From Rhizobium tumorigenes (GTDB lineage: Bacteria; Pseudomonadota; Alphaproteobacteria; Rhizobiales; Rhizobiaceae), in NCBI RefSeq assembly GCF_003240565.2, contig NZ_CP117255.1, forward strand, positions 2,418,001-2,482,000: a DNA stretch of 64,000 nt. The letters run 5' to 3'. Position numbers and translations under genes: made by a program. The notes beneath the pieces are model-generated. The model ran no database searches. It was not told the DNA's origin and was given only the letters and a program-made list of their open reading frames with translations. How positions within the stretch are numbered: the stretch's first letter is position 1; the number at the start of each line of letters is the position of its first letter. Positions 8,899 to 17,566 of the stretch are shown piece after piece.

Positions 8899-9950
8899 CG
8901 GCACAGACGATCGGCATCATCGGCGGCGGCCAGCTTGGCCGCATGCTCGCCATGGCCGCAGCCCGACTGAACTTCCGCACCATCATCCTCGAGCCGCAGG
9001 CCGATTGTCCGGCAGCCCAGGTCGCCAGCCGCCAGATCGTCGCTGCCTATGACGACCCCGCAGCACTGGCGGAACTCGCAGCGGCATCGGATGTGGTGAC
9101 CTACGAATTTGAAAACGTGCCCGTGTCTGCCGTAGAGTCTTTGTCGCTGAGCGTGCCCGTGTATCCGCCGCCAAAGGCACTGGCCATGGCCCAGGACCGC
9201 CTGACGGAAAAGCAGTTTCTCAATGGGTGCGGCGTTGCAACGGCGCGCTTTCATGCCGTCGACAGCCAGGCTGACCTCGAGGCGGCACTTGCCGATTTTG
9301 GCGGACAGGGCGTGCTGAAGACGCGCCGGCTGGGCTACGACGGCAAGGGGCAGCGCGTCTATCGATCCCTCGCCGACAGTCCGGAAGGCGGCTATGCCGC
9401 GCTCGGAAACGTCCCCCTGATTCTCGAAAGCTTCGTGACGTTCGAGCGCGAGATCTCTGTCATCGCGGCCCGCAACCCGGAAGGCACGACCGAAAGCTAT
9501 GATCCGGCCGAAAATGTTCACCGCGACGGCATCCTGCACACCTCGACGCTGCCGGCTCGGCTGTCGCCAGAAACCGCAGCTGCTGCTGCTGCTGCTGCCG
9601 AAACGATTCTCACGGCGCTCGATTATGTCGGCGTCGTCGGCATCGAGTTCTTCGTGTTGCCCGATGGGCAATTGATTGCCAATGAAATGGCGCCACGCGT
9701 GCACAACTCCGGTCACTGGACGGAAGCTGCCTGCGTCGTCTCGCAGTTCGAGCAGCATATCCGCGCTGTCGCCGGCCTGCCGCTCGGCAATCCCGTCCGA
9801 CACGCCGATTGCGTCATGCAGAACCTGATCGGCGACGACATCCTCGCGGTTCCGGACTGGCTGGCGCGCGACAACACGCTCGTGCATCTCTACGGCAAGA
9901 CCGAAGCCCGGCCCGGCCGCAAGATGGGGCATGTCACGACACTTCTTTAG
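8895..9950 (+). CDS. purK: N5-carboxyaminoimidazole ribonucleotide synthase PurK
   Basis: 351 residues with an ATP-grasp fold. PurK uses ATP and bicarbonate to carboxylate AIR to N5-CAIR. The N-terminal nucleotide-fold motif [17 protein letters not shown], the VTYEFENVP block, the [20 protein letters not shown]-grasp loop, the [13 protein letters not shown] metal/phosphate motif and the C-terminal [19 protein letters not shown] are all typical. A run of GCT codons around 9583 encodes a polyalanine stretch in a surface region. Paired with purE. Confidence 0.97.
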   Translation: MTAQTIGIIGGGQLGRMLAMAAARLNFRTIILEPQADCPAAQVASRQIVAAYDDPAALAELAAASDVVTYEFENVPVSAVESLSLSVPVYPPPKALAMAQDRLTEKQFLNGCGVATARFHAVDSQADLEAALADFGGQGVLKTRRLGYDGKGQRVYRSLADSPEGGYAALGNVPLILESFVTFEREISVIAARNPEGTTESYDPAENVHRDGILHTSTLPARLSPETAAAAAAAAETILTALDYVGVVGIEFFVLPDGQLIANEMAPRVHNSGHWTEAACVVSQFEQHIRAVAGLPLGNPVRHADCVMQNLIGDDILAVPDWLARDNTLVHLYGKTEARPGRKMGHVTTLL

Positions 9951-10033
9951 TCTGTGCATGACCTGCAGCATCGGGAAAAAGCCCGGATAGTCGGTTGACA
10001 GGGCGAAAGCGACACGGTATTTGCTCCCCACCC

Positions 10034-10061
10034 TAAAAGAGCGCGCCAAGAGCGCGCTTTT
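10034..10061 (+). terminator. Hairpin terminator between purK and rpmJ
   Basis: AAAAGAGCGCGC and GCGCGCTTTT form a stem around CAAGA, with the T run continuing to 10061. It sits 83 bases after purK and 58 bases before rpmJ, so it separates the two units. Confidence 0.6.
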
Positions 10062-10119
10062 GATTGTTTAAAGATACGGGCGAATGTGACATTCCCCCTA
10101 AAACCCGCGGATCGAAAAA

Positions 10120-10245
10120 ATGAAGATCAAGAATTCGCTCAAGTCGCTTAAGGGCCGTCACCGCGACAACCGTCTCGTCCGTCGCAAGGGCCGCGTTTAC
10201 ATCATCAACAAGCTGAACCCACGCTTTAAGGCTCGTCAGGGCTGA
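10120..10245 (+). CDS. rpmJ: 50S ribosomal protein bL36
   Basis: A 41-residue basic protein beginning [18 protein letters not shown] and ending [13 protein letters not shown]. It is the longer bL36 form that lacks the Cys/His zinc ligands of the 37-38-residue type, as is usual in alphaproteobacteria. bL36 binds 23S rRNA late in large-subunit assembly. A terminator-like hairpin precedes it, so it probably has its own promoter. Too short to be picked up by length-based gene calling but unmistakable in sequence. Confidence 0.96.
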   Translation: MKIKNSLKSLKGRHRDNRLVRRKGRVYIINKLNPRFKARQG

Positions 10246-10377
10246 TTTGCGGATGCCGTTTGGTTGTCGGTCGTCCCGCGCTGCGTGTGCGGGCACATCG
10301 ACGGCAAGGTTTCTGACGGCATGACGTTCAATCGAATTTGTTTTGATCTTCTGCGGTGGCGGGCTAATATGCCCGCC

Positions 10378-10983
10378 ATGTTTGTTCGTGCCCTGTTGCG
10401 CTCCACCCTGCTCCTGCCGGTCTTGCTTGCTGCCTCTGTCCCGCAAATGGCAGCCGCCGATGACGCGCGGATCGTCGAGCAGCAAAACGAAAGCGTATCC
10501 CCGAAACAACGCCTCGACGATCTCTTCACTGCACTTAAGCGCCAGCACGATCCGGATCAGGCCGCGGGCATTGCCAACCAGATCAAGGTGGAGTGGTCGC
10601 AATCGGGCAGTGCAACCGTCGATTTGCTGATGCAGTGGGCGGCCAAGGCCATCGCCGAAAAGCGCAACGCCGCCGCTTTCGATTTTCTTGATCAGGTCAT
10701 CGCCCTGAAGCCACGCTATGTCGAAGGCTGGAACCAGCGCGCGACGCTGAACTATGCGCTTGGCGACTACAACAAATCCATGGCCGATATCGAGCAGGTC
10801 CTGCGGCTGGAGCCACGCCATTTCGGCGCGCTTGCCGGCATGGCAGCGATCCTCACCGAAAATGGCAAGGACCAGCAGACGCTGGAAATCTGGCAGCGGT
10901 TCCTTGCTATCTATCCCGCAAACCGCGCGGCCCAGCAGCAGGCCGACCAACTCAGCGAAAAACTTGCGGGCAGCCGTACCTGA
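10378..10983 (+). CDS. Secreted TPR-repeat protein
   Basis: 201 residues from the ATG at 10378, which begins a clear signal peptide (VRALLRSTLLLPVLLAAS, cleavage near AAA-DD). Two or three TPR motifs follow at about residues 80-190, with the pattern ALKPRYVEGWNQRATLNYALGDYNKSMADIEQVL. TPR proteins act as scaffolds; this one would be periplasmic. In-frame starts at 10369 and 10321 are possible because no start has a strong ribosome binding site. No specific partner is indicated by the neighbours. Confidence 0.82.
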   Translation: MFVRALLRSTLLLPVLLAASVPQMAAADDARIVEQQNESVSPKQRLDDLFTALKRQHDPDQAAGIANQIKVEWSQSGSATVDLLMQWAAKAIAEKRNAAAFDFLDQVIALKPRYVEGWNQRATLNYALGDYNKSMADIEQVLRLEPRHFGALAGMAAILTENGKDQQTLEIWQRFLAIYPANRAAQQQADQLSEKLAGSRT

Positions 10984-11068
10984 CTGTGCAACCGGATGCC
11001 GCGCTCAACCGTATAGAATCACGAGGCCCGGCGACCGCGTTCCGGGCATTTTTGCGAGTTGCCTGTCG

Positions 11069-12070
11069 ATGCTGAGTTTTCTGGTTCCGATTGCCCTTCT
11101 GCTCGCAGCGGCGTTTGCCTACACCACCGTCAAGAGCCGGGCCATCACCGAGGCCAATCCGAACATCGGCACCCTCACCGACATCGGCGGCTACAATATC
11201 AATGCCCTCCACCTGAAACGCCCTGATGGCGCGGACCTGCCGCCTCTCGTCTTCGTCCATGGCGCGAGCGGCAATCTGCGCGACCAGATGCAGGCCTTCG
11301 CCGGCCCCCTCAAAGGCCGCGCCGAAATGCTGTTCGTTGACCGCCCGGGCCACGGCTATTCTGAGCGCGGCGGGCCAGACAATGCCTTTCCGTCGGGACA
11401 GGCGGATGCCGTCGCAAAGTTGCTGGATAAACTGCAGGTCGGCCCCGCCATAATAGTCGGCCACTCCTTCGGCGGTGCGATTGCCGCAGCCTTTGCGGTC
11501 CGCCATCCCCATAAGACCGCTGGCCTGCTGTTTCTTGCACCTGCCACCCATCCGTGGCCCGGCGGCGTTGACTGGTACTACCGGCTTGCATCGATGCCCG
11601 TTCTCGGCTGGCTCTTCGCACACACGCTGGTCATTCCGGCTGGCCTGCGAAAGCTCGATCAAGGCACTATCAGCGTCTTCAGCCCCAACCCGCGGCCGCA
11701 CGACTACATCGAAAAGACTGCGCCGGCGCTGGTCTTCCGGCCAGCCGTCTTCCGCGACAATGCCCGGGACGTCGTTAACCTGCTTGACTATGTGACGCGC
11801 GAATCGCAGCGATACCGCGAGATAACGGCGCCCACCGTCATCATCACCGGCGATTCGGACGACGTGGTGCTGGCCGAACTCCATTCCATCGGCTTGGAGC
11901 GCGACATCGTCGGCTCCGAACTGATCACCATTCGCAACCTCGGCCACAAGCCCGACTACATCGCCACCGACGTCGCCATTGCCGCCATAGAATGTCTTGC
12001 CGGTGCGCCACGTGACCTGCAGCAGGTGGCTCGCCTCGCGGAAATACGAATTGCCGCCGAGATCAGTTAG
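11069..12070 (+). CDS. Alpha/beta hydrolase, membrane-anchored or secreted
   Basis: 333 residues. An N-terminal hydrophobic segment (residues 2-18) could be an uncleaved anchor. The alpha/beta hydrolase core shows the oxyanion loop VFVHGASGN, the VDRPGHGYSERGG segment, the nucleophile elbow GHSFGG with Ser at residue 133, an acidic position in ITGDSDDVV and the catalytic-His region NLGHKPDYI. Substrate unknown. The frame is open upstream into the TPR gene, but the ATG at 11069 gives the expected N-terminus. Its last eight bases overlap the tail of the convergent LysR gene. Confidence 0.9.
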   Translation: MLSFLVPIALLLAAAFAYTTVKSRAITEANPNIGTLTDIGGYNINALHLKRPDGADLPPLVFVHGASGNLRDQMQAFAGPLKGRAEMLFVDRPGHGYSERGGPDNAFPSGQADAVAKLLDKLQVGPAIIVGHSFGGAIAAAFAVRHPHKTAGLLFLAPATHPWPGGVDWYYRLASMPVLGWLFAHTLVIPAGLRKLDQGTISVFSPNPRPHDYIEKTAPALVFRPAVFRDNARDVVNLLDYVTRESQRYREITAPTVIITGDSDDVVLAELHSIGLERDIVGSELITIRNLGHKPDYIATDVAIAAIECLAGAPRDLQQVARLAEIRIAAEIS

Positions 12071-12983
12071 GACCCGTCTCCAGCGACCGGTGCCTGAATG
12101 CTGCAAGTGACGGACGCAACGCTTCCAGTATGATGGCAGCCAGGCGCTGGGTGGCGGGACTTTGCTCCGCGGCAGCACGGTGCAGCACGAGGTCGAGCTT
12201 CGGCAATGACGGCAGCCCAAGCTCTCCGTCAACCAGCGGCCGCAGCGTGCCGGGCAAACCGAGCGGCGTGCGCACCGTTATCCCGAGACCGGCCTCTGTC
12301 GCTGCCCACAGGCCACCGAGACTGGGGCTGACGAAAGCGACCCGCCAGCCGAGGCCAACACTATCCATCGCCTTGGTCGCAGCGGTCCTGAGCAGGCAAG
12401 GCGCCTCGAGCGTGGCGAGCGGCATCGGTTCGCCGCTATCGATCGTCCAGTCTATCCGGCCGTCCATCGGCCCCACCCAGCACATCGGCACCTCGCCGAC
12501 AAGCTCGCAATGGGCGGTCCGCTCGCCATTGCTCCACGCCAGTGCCAGATCGAGCCGGCCGGACCGGACCCGCTCTATCAACTCGACGTTGCGTACCACC
12601 CGAGCCTCGATGCGCACTTTCGGATGAGCGCGGGCAAAGCGACCGAGAACTTCGGGAAGCAGCGCTTCGCCAAAATCCTCCTGCAAGCCGAGCCGGACCC
12701 AGCCTTCGAGTTCCATCCCCTGCACCGCCGTAAGCGCTTCATCGTTGAGGTCAAGCAGCCGGTGCGCATAGGCGAGCAGCGTTTCGCCGGCTTCGGTCAG
12801 CGCCAGCCCGCGGCCAGCCTTGCGAAAGATCGGCCTCCCCGCCTGCTCCTCGAGTTTCTTGATCCGCGCACTGACGGCAGACGTCGACCGCCCGACACGC
12901 TCTGCCGCCTTGGCAAAGGTACCGAGCTCGATGCCCGCGACGAAGCTTCTCAGAATATCGAGATCGAAGACGGGGTTGCTCAT
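12063..12983 (-). CDS. LysR-family transcriptional regulator, divergent from tautomerase operon
   Basis: 306 residues with an N-terminal winged helix-turn-helix (FVAGIELGTFAKAAERVGRSTSAVSARIKKLEEQ, residues 12-45) and a periplasmic-binding-protein-like effector domain. LysR regulators commonly control the divergent neighbour and themselves. The gene is back to back with the tautomerase-cupin-DUF4865 operon, with 105 bases between, and that gap holds GGAT/ATCC half sites. It is therefore the likely regulator of that operon; the inducer is unknown. Confidence 0.93.
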   Translation of the reverse strand: MSNPVFDLDILRSFVAGIELGTFAKAAERVGRSTSAVSARIKKLEEQAGRPIFRKAGRGLALTEAGETLLAYAHRLLDLNDEALTAVQGMELEGWVRLGLQEDFGEALLPEVLGRFARAHPKVRIEARVVRNVELIERVRSGRLDLALAWSNGERTAHCELVGEVPMCWVGPMDGRIDWTIDSGEPMPLATLEAPCLLRTAATKAMDSVGLGWRVAFVSPSLGGLWAATEAGLGITVRTPLGLPGTLRPLVDGELGLPSLPKLDLVLHRAAAEQSPATQRLAAIILEALRPSLAAFRHRSLETGPN

Positions 12984-13002
12984 ATCACTGTCCAGTTTAT
13001 CA

Positions 13003-13043
13003 GGATTATTTATCCACTAATATCTGATTATCCGGACGGATAA
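13003..13043. promoter_or_regulatory. Candidate LysR operator between the regulator and the tautomerase operon
   Basis: Two inverted repeats lie in the divergent gap. GGAT-TATTT-ATCC is at 13003-13015 and TTATCC-GGAC-GGATAA at 13028-13043. Both share the ATCC/GGAT half site, as expected for a LysR tetramer binding a recall site and an activation site. Binding is inferred. Confidence 0.5.
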
Positions 13044-13088
13044 AGGGTGCGATAGAAGTTGCGTCAACTTGTTTCCGAGAGAACCCTC

Positions 13089-13478
13089 ATGCCCATTACC
13101 CGAATTTCCCTGATGCGCGGCAAATCGCCAGAATACCTCGCGATGCTGTGCGACACGTTTCACCGCGCCATGGTCGAGACTTTCGATGTCCCTTCCGCGG
13201 ACCGGTTTCACGTCATCCACCAATGCTCGCCCGGCGAACTGGTCTTCGACCGCGACTACCTCGCCGGACCGCGCTCGGACGACTACCTATTTTTCGACGT
13301 CACCATCGGCAAGCCTCGCACCGCCGAGGTCAAGCAGGCATTCTATAGACGGGTGACGGAGCTGCTCGGCGACACCCTGGGTGTCCGTGCGGCGGACGTG
13401 ATGATCGTCATTACCACCACCGGGCGCGAGGACTGGTCGTTCGGCAACGGCCGCGCCCAGATGACAGAGGCGGCATAA
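13089..13478 (+). CDS. Tautomerase-family protein
   Basis: 129 residues beginning Met-Pro, so that Pro would become the N-terminal catalytic base after Met removal, as in 4-oxalocrotonate tautomerase and MIF relatives. It is about twice the length of the short 4-OT subunits and shows two beta-alpha-beta units: PITRISLMRGKSPEYLAML and DYLFFDVTIGKPRTAEVKQAFYRRV. The C-terminal VMIVITTTGREDWSFGNG matches the long tautomerase family found beside cupin and DUF4865 genes. The substrate is unknown. First gene of a three-gene operon divergent from LysR. Confidence 0.88.
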   Translation: MPITRISLMRGKSPEYLAMLCDTFHRAMVETFDVPSADRFHVIHQCSPGELVFDRDYLAGPRSDDYLFFDVTIGKPRTAEVKQAFYRRVTELLGDTLGVRAADVMIVITTTGREDWSFGNGRAQMTEAA

Positions 13479-13482
13479 CGTC

Positions 13483-13887
13483 ATGCCGCAAAGCAAATTG
13501 GACCGCGTCCATAGAGCAGGCGAGGCTCTGCAGCAGGCACCCGACGGGATATCCAGCAAGCCATTTCTGCTCGAGACGCTCATCCCGACGCCGGAGGATG
13601 GTCTCGGCGCCATGATCGCCAAGCTGGAGCCGGGAACGCTGACCCACTGGCACAGCCATCCGCACGGCCAGATCCTCTACGTGCTCTCCGGCATCGCCTT
13701 GGTGCAGTGTGACGGCGGAGCGGTCGAGCATCTGCATGCCGGCGACTGCATCCGTTTCGAGCCAGGCGAGCACCACTGGCATGGATCCGGCGCGACGACG
13801 AGTTTGACCTATCTCAGCGTCCAGGCCGCACATGAAGGCACTGCCGTCACCTGGTTCGAGCCCGTCAATGAAGGAGACCGACAGTGA
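13483..13887 (+). CDS. Small cupin-domain protein
   Basis: 134 residues forming a single cupin barrel. The metal-site motif is visible: HWHSHPHGQILYVLSG, with His55, His57 and His59 or His61 as likely ligands, and a second motif FEPGEHHWHG at about residues 93-101. Such proteins are small metal-dependent oxygenases, isomerases or sensors. It starts four bases after the tautomerase stop and overlaps the DUF4865 start, so the three are made together and probably act on one compound. Confidence 0.88.
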   Translation: MPQSKLDRVHRAGEALQQAPDGISSKPFLLETLIPTPEDGLGAMIAKLEPGTLTHWHSHPHGQILYVLSGIALVQCDGGAVEHLHAGDCIRFEPGEHHWHGSGATTSLTYLSVQAAHEGTAVTWFEPVNEGDRQ

Positions 13888-14456
13888 TCGCCATGCAATA
13901 CAATTTCGTGCTCCCCGCCGACTACGACATGGACATCGTCGACCGGAGAATCCGCGATAAAGGCCCTTTGCTGGACAACTTTCCGAATCTCGTCTTCAAG
14001 GCCTATCTCACTGCCCGCAAAGGCGACGCGACCACGGGGTCGAGAGACAATCTCTATGCGCCGCTCTATGTCTGGAACGGTGTCGAGGGACTGAACGATT
14101 TTATCTGCGGCTCCGGCTTTGCGGGCGTCAGCGCGGCCTTTGGTCGGCCGCAGGTAAACACATGGATCCTCTGGAATACCGCGATCGCCGCTGACATCCG
14201 AAAGGCTCGCTTCGCCACCCGGGAGATTTCCGATATCGCACCGGATGCCGATCTCGGCATGATGCGTGCGGCAGGCAGCGCGGATGCGACAGCTGACATC
14301 GAAACGGGTGCAGCACTGGCCTCGGTTTCGGCCTTCGATCCCCATAGCTGGAAACGTCTTCGCTTCCGGCTATGGCGGGAGATGCCACAGGCGCCGTTGC
14401 CGACCGACACACTTGGCTATCGTCTCGGCCATCTCTCGTTGCCCGAACGCGCCTGA
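13884..14456 (+). CDS. DUF4865 family protein
   Basis: About 190 residues. The start is GTG at 13884 overlapping the cupin stop, or ATG at 13893. The sequence opens with MQYNFVLPADYDMDIVDRRI and contains KAYLTARKGD, NLYAPLYVWNG and FDPHSWKRLRFRLW. I recognise it as DUF4865, a family of unknown function found repeatedly next to tautomerases. No membrane segment, signal peptide or catalytic motif is obvious. Context suggests an enzyme or an accessory factor in the same small-molecule pathway. Confidence 0.85.
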   Translation: MIAMQYNFVLPADYDMDIVDRRIRDKGPLLDNFPNLVFKAYLTARKGDATTGSRDNLYAPLYVWNGVEGLNDFICGSGFAGVSAAFGRPQVNTWILWNTAIAADIRKARFATREISDIAPDADLGMMRAAGSADATADIETGAALASVSAFDPHSWKRLRFRLWREMPQAPLPTDTLGYRLGHLSLPERA

Positions 14457-14552
14457 AACCTCGGCGTTGGCCTAAATGCTGTCACCGGGACAATGTCTCT
14501 GTTCCATCGGGGATGACGAGATCCTATGCAGGGATGCCGCTACTTTTTCGAG

Positions 14553-15533
14553 ATGGAGCTTTTCTTGGTCGATATCGCAATGATCGAAGCTGCCCGGGTG
14601 CGCCTTTCAGGCAAGGCACGGCGGACGCCTCTGCTGTCTTCGCCCTTTCTCGACGAAATTGCCGGGCGGCGCCTGTTCGTTAAGGCTGAGTGCCTGCAGC
14701 ACACCGGCTCTTTCAAATTCCGTGGCGGATGGTCGGCGATCTCGGCGCTGTCGCCCGACGTTCGCGCACGCGGCGTCATCGCCTTTTCCTCCGGCAACCA
14801 TGCTCAGGGTGTGGCGCTGGCGGCCCGCATGCATGGTATTCCCTCGGTCATCATCATGCCGTCGAATGCACCGAAGATGAAGATCGACAATACCCGCGCC
14901 TTCGGCGCAGAAGTGGTGCTCTACGACCGGGCCACTGAAGATCGCGACGAGATCGGCGCCCGGCTGTCGAGAGAACGCGGCCTGACGCTGATCCGGCCCT
15001 ATGACGAACCGATGGTCATAGCCGGGCAGGCAACGACGGGGCTCGAGATCGCCGAGCAGGCGCTTGAAAACGATATCGGCGCGGCCGAAGTGCTGGTGCC
15101 ATGCGGCGGCGGCGGTCTGACGTCGGGGATCGCACTGGCGCTCGAGGCCCGCGCGCCAGCCATGAAGGTGCGCCCCTGCGAGCCGGAAGGCTTCGACGAC
15201 GCAACACGGTCGCTGGCGTCTGGCCGGATCGAACGCAATCTTTCGCTCTCCGGCTCGATCTGCGACGCGATCATCACGCCTCAGCCGGGCGAGATTACCT
15301 TCCCCATCATGCAGCGGCTCTGTGGCACCGGTCTCGTCGTGACGGACGCCGAAGCTCTGGCCGCCATGGCCTTGGCGTTTACCCGGCTGAAACTGGTGGT
15401 CGAACCGGGCGGCGCCGTCGCTCTGGCCGCCGCCCTCTTCCACGGCAGCGAACTCGCCGGCGACACGGTGATTGCCGTCACTTCAGGCGGCAACGTCGAC
15501 AACGACGTCTTCCTGAAATCCCTCGGCCACTGA
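14553..15533 (+). CDS. Threonine/serine dehydratase-like PLP enzyme
   Basis: A fold-type II PLP enzyme of about 326 residues (335 if the ATG at 14526 is used). The PLP lysine is K55 in HTGSFKFRGG. The asparagine loop FSSGNHAQGVALAA, the glycine-rich phosphate cup PCGGGGLTSG and the C-terminal TSGGNVDND are intact. It resembles the short, biodegradative or serine-racemase-like branch, since there is no C-terminal ACT regulatory domain. Likely product is 2-oxobutyrate from threonine or pyruvate from serine. It follows the DUF4865 gene by about 100 bases in the same direction but is probably a separate unit. Confidence 0.88.
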   Translation: MELFLVDIAMIEAARVRLSGKARRTPLLSSPFLDEIAGRRLFVKAECLQHTGSFKFRGGWSAISALSPDVRARGVIAFSSGNHAQGVALAARMHGIPSVIIMPSNAPKMKIDNTRAFGAEVVLYDRATEDRDEIGARLSRERGLTLIRPYDEPMVIAGQATTGLEIAEQALENDIGAAEVLVPCGGGGLTSGIALALEARAPAMKVRPCEPEGFDDATRSLASGRIERNLSLSGSICDAIITPQPGEITFPIMQRLCGTGLVVTDAEALAAMALAFTRLKLVVEPGGAVALAAALFHGSELAGDTVIAVTSGGNVDNDVFLKSLGH

Positions 15534-15580
15534 CGGGGAGACTACCTCTCACGACCAGATAAGCCTTCAGACAAAAAAGT

Positions 15581-15613
15581 CCGGCGCTGAGACATCAGCG
15601 CCGGGCTTGTTTT
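15581..15613. terminator. Bidirectional terminator between dehydratase and sorbosone-dehydrogenase-like genes
   Basis: A perfect ten-base stem, CCGGCGCTGA/TCAGCGCCGG with loop GACA, is flanked by an A run on the left and a T run on the right. It lies between two converging genes and can terminate both. Confidence 0.88.
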
Positions 15614-15632
15614 ACAAAGAATGTCGCCGCGC

Positions 15633-16976
15633 CTACTTGGCGGAGACGCGCCAGACTGTGTTGCCGGCATCGTCGGCAATCAGCAGGCCACCGGTTTTGT
15701 CAACGGCAAGGCCGACTGGCCGGCCACGTGTCTTGTTGTCGGCACCCATGAAGCCGGTGACGATATCCTGCGGCTTGCCATTCGGGCGACCATCGGCAAA
15801 CGGGATGAAGACGACCTTGTAGCCGTTAAAGGTCTGGCGGTTCCAGCTACCGTGCTCGCCGACAAACGCACCGCCCTGATAGGCTACAGGCAGGTTTGTT
15901 CCCGTATAGAACGCCATGCCGAGAGGCGCGACGTGCGAGCTGAGCGCATAGTCCGGAACGACGGCCTTCTCGACGAGATCAGGCCGCTGCGGCATGACAC
16001 GCGGATCGACGTGCTGTCCGTAATAGCTGTAAGGCCAGCCGTAGAACGCACCATCCTTCACCGAGGTCATGTAATCCGGCACCAGATTGGGGCCGAGTTC
16101 ATCACGTTCGTTGATAACAGCCCAGAGCGCATGGCTCTTTGGCTCGAAGCTCAGCCCATTCGGGTTGCGCAGGCCGGTTGCAAACAACCGCGAACGACCG
16201 GTTTCCCTGTCGACTTCCCAGATCGCCGCACGGTCCTTCTCGGCACCGATGCCGTTTTCGGTGATATTGCTGTTCGACCCAACGCCGACATACAACAGCT
16301 TGCCGTCATCGCTGGCAACCAGGCTCTTGGTCCAGTGGTGGTCGATGGGGCCGCCCGGCAGGTCGACAAGCTTGACACCCGGCTCGGATATCTTGGTAGC
16401 GCCCGGCGTATAGGGAAACCGCATGATTGCATCGGTGTTGGCAACATAGAGATCGTTGCCAACAAGGGTTACTCCGAACGGCGAGTTCAGGTGATCGAGA
16501 AAGACTTCGTGAACTTCAGCCACCCCGTCCCCATCGGCATCGCGCAACAACGTGATCCGATTGCTTGCCTGCTGTGGCGGACTTCCGGTTGCGAAAGACT
16601 GAACCCAGCCCATGATCAGGTCCTTGGGACGTGTAATGGCGGCCGCAGGCGGCGCAACGGATTCCACCACAAGAACGTCGCCGTTCGGCAAGACGTAAAG
16701 GGATCTCGGGTGAACCAGCCCGGAAGCCAGCGCCTTGATCTGCATGCCCTCGGGCACAGTCGGCGTCTCGTCCTTCTGCCAGCCGACCACTGGGGCGACA
16801 TGCATTGGCGGCACCAGGTATTGCGATTGTTCCGGCAGCGTCGGGTTGGCGCCGATTTCGCTCGTCGGATCCGGATCGCTGCCACCGCAGCCGGCGAGAG
16901 CGAACATCGAGGTGTAGGCGAGCGCGACAGCGAGCGAGCGGCGAATGGTTCTTGGGAAAATCACGGTGCGCATCAC
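15633..16976 (-). CDS. Glucose/sorbosone dehydrogenase-like lipoprotein
   Basis: 447 residues with a lipoprotein signal ending in a lipobox LAGC (Cys near residue 29), so it is probably membrane-anchored in the periplasm. The rest is a six-bladed beta-propeller of the PQQ-dependent sorbosone/glucose dehydrogenase family, with blade motifs such as GLVHPRSLYVLPNGDVLVVE, FATGLRNPNGLSFEP and the C-terminal GRPVGLAVDKTGGLLIADDAGN. These enzymes oxidise sugars and pass electrons to the respiratory chain. The exact substrate is unknown. The start overlaps the stop of the DUF2231 gene by four bases (ATGA). Confidence 0.9.
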   Translation of the reverse strand: MMRTVIFPRTIRRSLAVALAYTSMFALAGCGGSDPDPTSEIGANPTLPEQSQYLVPPMHVAPVVGWQKDETPTVPEGMQIKALASGLVHPRSLYVLPNGDVLVVESVAPPAAAITRPKDLIMGWVQSFATGSPPQQASNRITLLRDADGDGVAEVHEVFLDHLNSPFGVTLVGNDLYVANTDAIMRFPYTPGATKISEPGVKLVDLPGGPIDHHWTKSLVASDDGKLLYVGVGSNSNITENGIGAEKDRAAIWEVDRETGRSRLFATGLRNPNGLSFEPKSHALWAVINERDELGPNLVPDYMTSVKDGAFYGWPYSYYGQHVDPRVMPQRPDLVEKAVVPDYALSSHVAPLGMAFYTGTNLPVAYQGGAFVGEHGSWNRQTFNGYKVVFIPFADGRPNGKPQDIVTGFMGADNKTRGRPVGLAVDKTGGLLIADDAGNTVWRVSAK

Positions 16977-17419
16977 TCGACTACTCCTAGATCTTGGCGA
17001 TAGACCGGCGTGCGGCCGAGCAAGCCACCGAGGATCAACACGATCAGCGTGGCTGCAGAGAGTACCAGGCCCGTTGGGACAACCGAGGTCCAGGCATCGC
17101 GGCTATGGATCAGGGCATTGAAAATGGCTAGCACCAAGGCAACACCGTTACCGAGCACGTAGATTGCCGAGAGACGGTTGACGCCGACAAGGCGGCCAAT
17201 AAAGAAATCAACGAGGCAGACCAGCGCTGCCACTGCTCCGACCATCAGGCCGGCCGTCAGCAACCAGGCTGAAAAATTGGCCCACATCATTTCGGCAGTT
17301 CGCCAATAGGTGATGTCGGTGATCATCGTGCCAATGAAACAGGCAACGGCGAAATGCCACAGAATGGGAAATAGCGGAGGTTTAACGATCCTCACGGGAT
17401 AGATAATGGGGTTTGTCAT
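16973..17419 (-). CDS. DUF2231 family membrane protein
   Basis: 148 residues with four hydrophobic segments, near residues 15-35, 50-75, 80-105 and 115-140. The HFAVACFIGTMITDITYW start is typical of DUF2231. Family members are small inner-membrane proteins, often beside redox enzymes or transporters. I use the ATG at 17419 because GGAAG lies eight bases upstream; the frame is open to 17443. Overlap with the downstream sorbosone-dehydrogenase-like gene suggests it supplies a membrane anchor or electron path for it, which is an inference. Confidence 0.87.
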   Translation of the reverse strand: MTNPIIYPVRIVKPPLFPILWHFAVACFIGTMITDITYWRTAEMMWANFSAWLLTAGLMVGAVAALVCLVDFFIGRLVGVNRLSAIYVLGNGVALVLAIFNALIHSRDAWTSVVPTGLVLSAATLIVLILGGLLGRTPVYRQDLGVVE

Positions 17420-17521
17420 GGGGTTTTCTTCCAATGCCGCCAAATTGCGTCGTTGGCAAACCAGTTAGCCAGCCTTTCGTTCCGTCATTCCCGGTGCGAC
17501 GCTGAATCCCCTCAAAACGGA

Positions 17522-17546
17522 AAAAGCTCCCGCGAAGGGAGCTTTT
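17522..17546 (-). terminator. Terminator of the omp10 gene
   Basis: A perfect ten-base stem, AAAAGCTCCC/GGGAGCTTTT around GCGAA, lies 20 bases downstream of the leftward omp10 stop. The T run is on the minus strand. Confidence 0.88.
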
Positions 17547-17566
17547 GAATATCTGACCGAAAAACC

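Noticed and set aside
9580..9605. GCT trinucleotide run in purK as a variable repeat
   Set aside because: It is short, in frame and codes for alanines in a surface stretch; nothing suggests phase variation.
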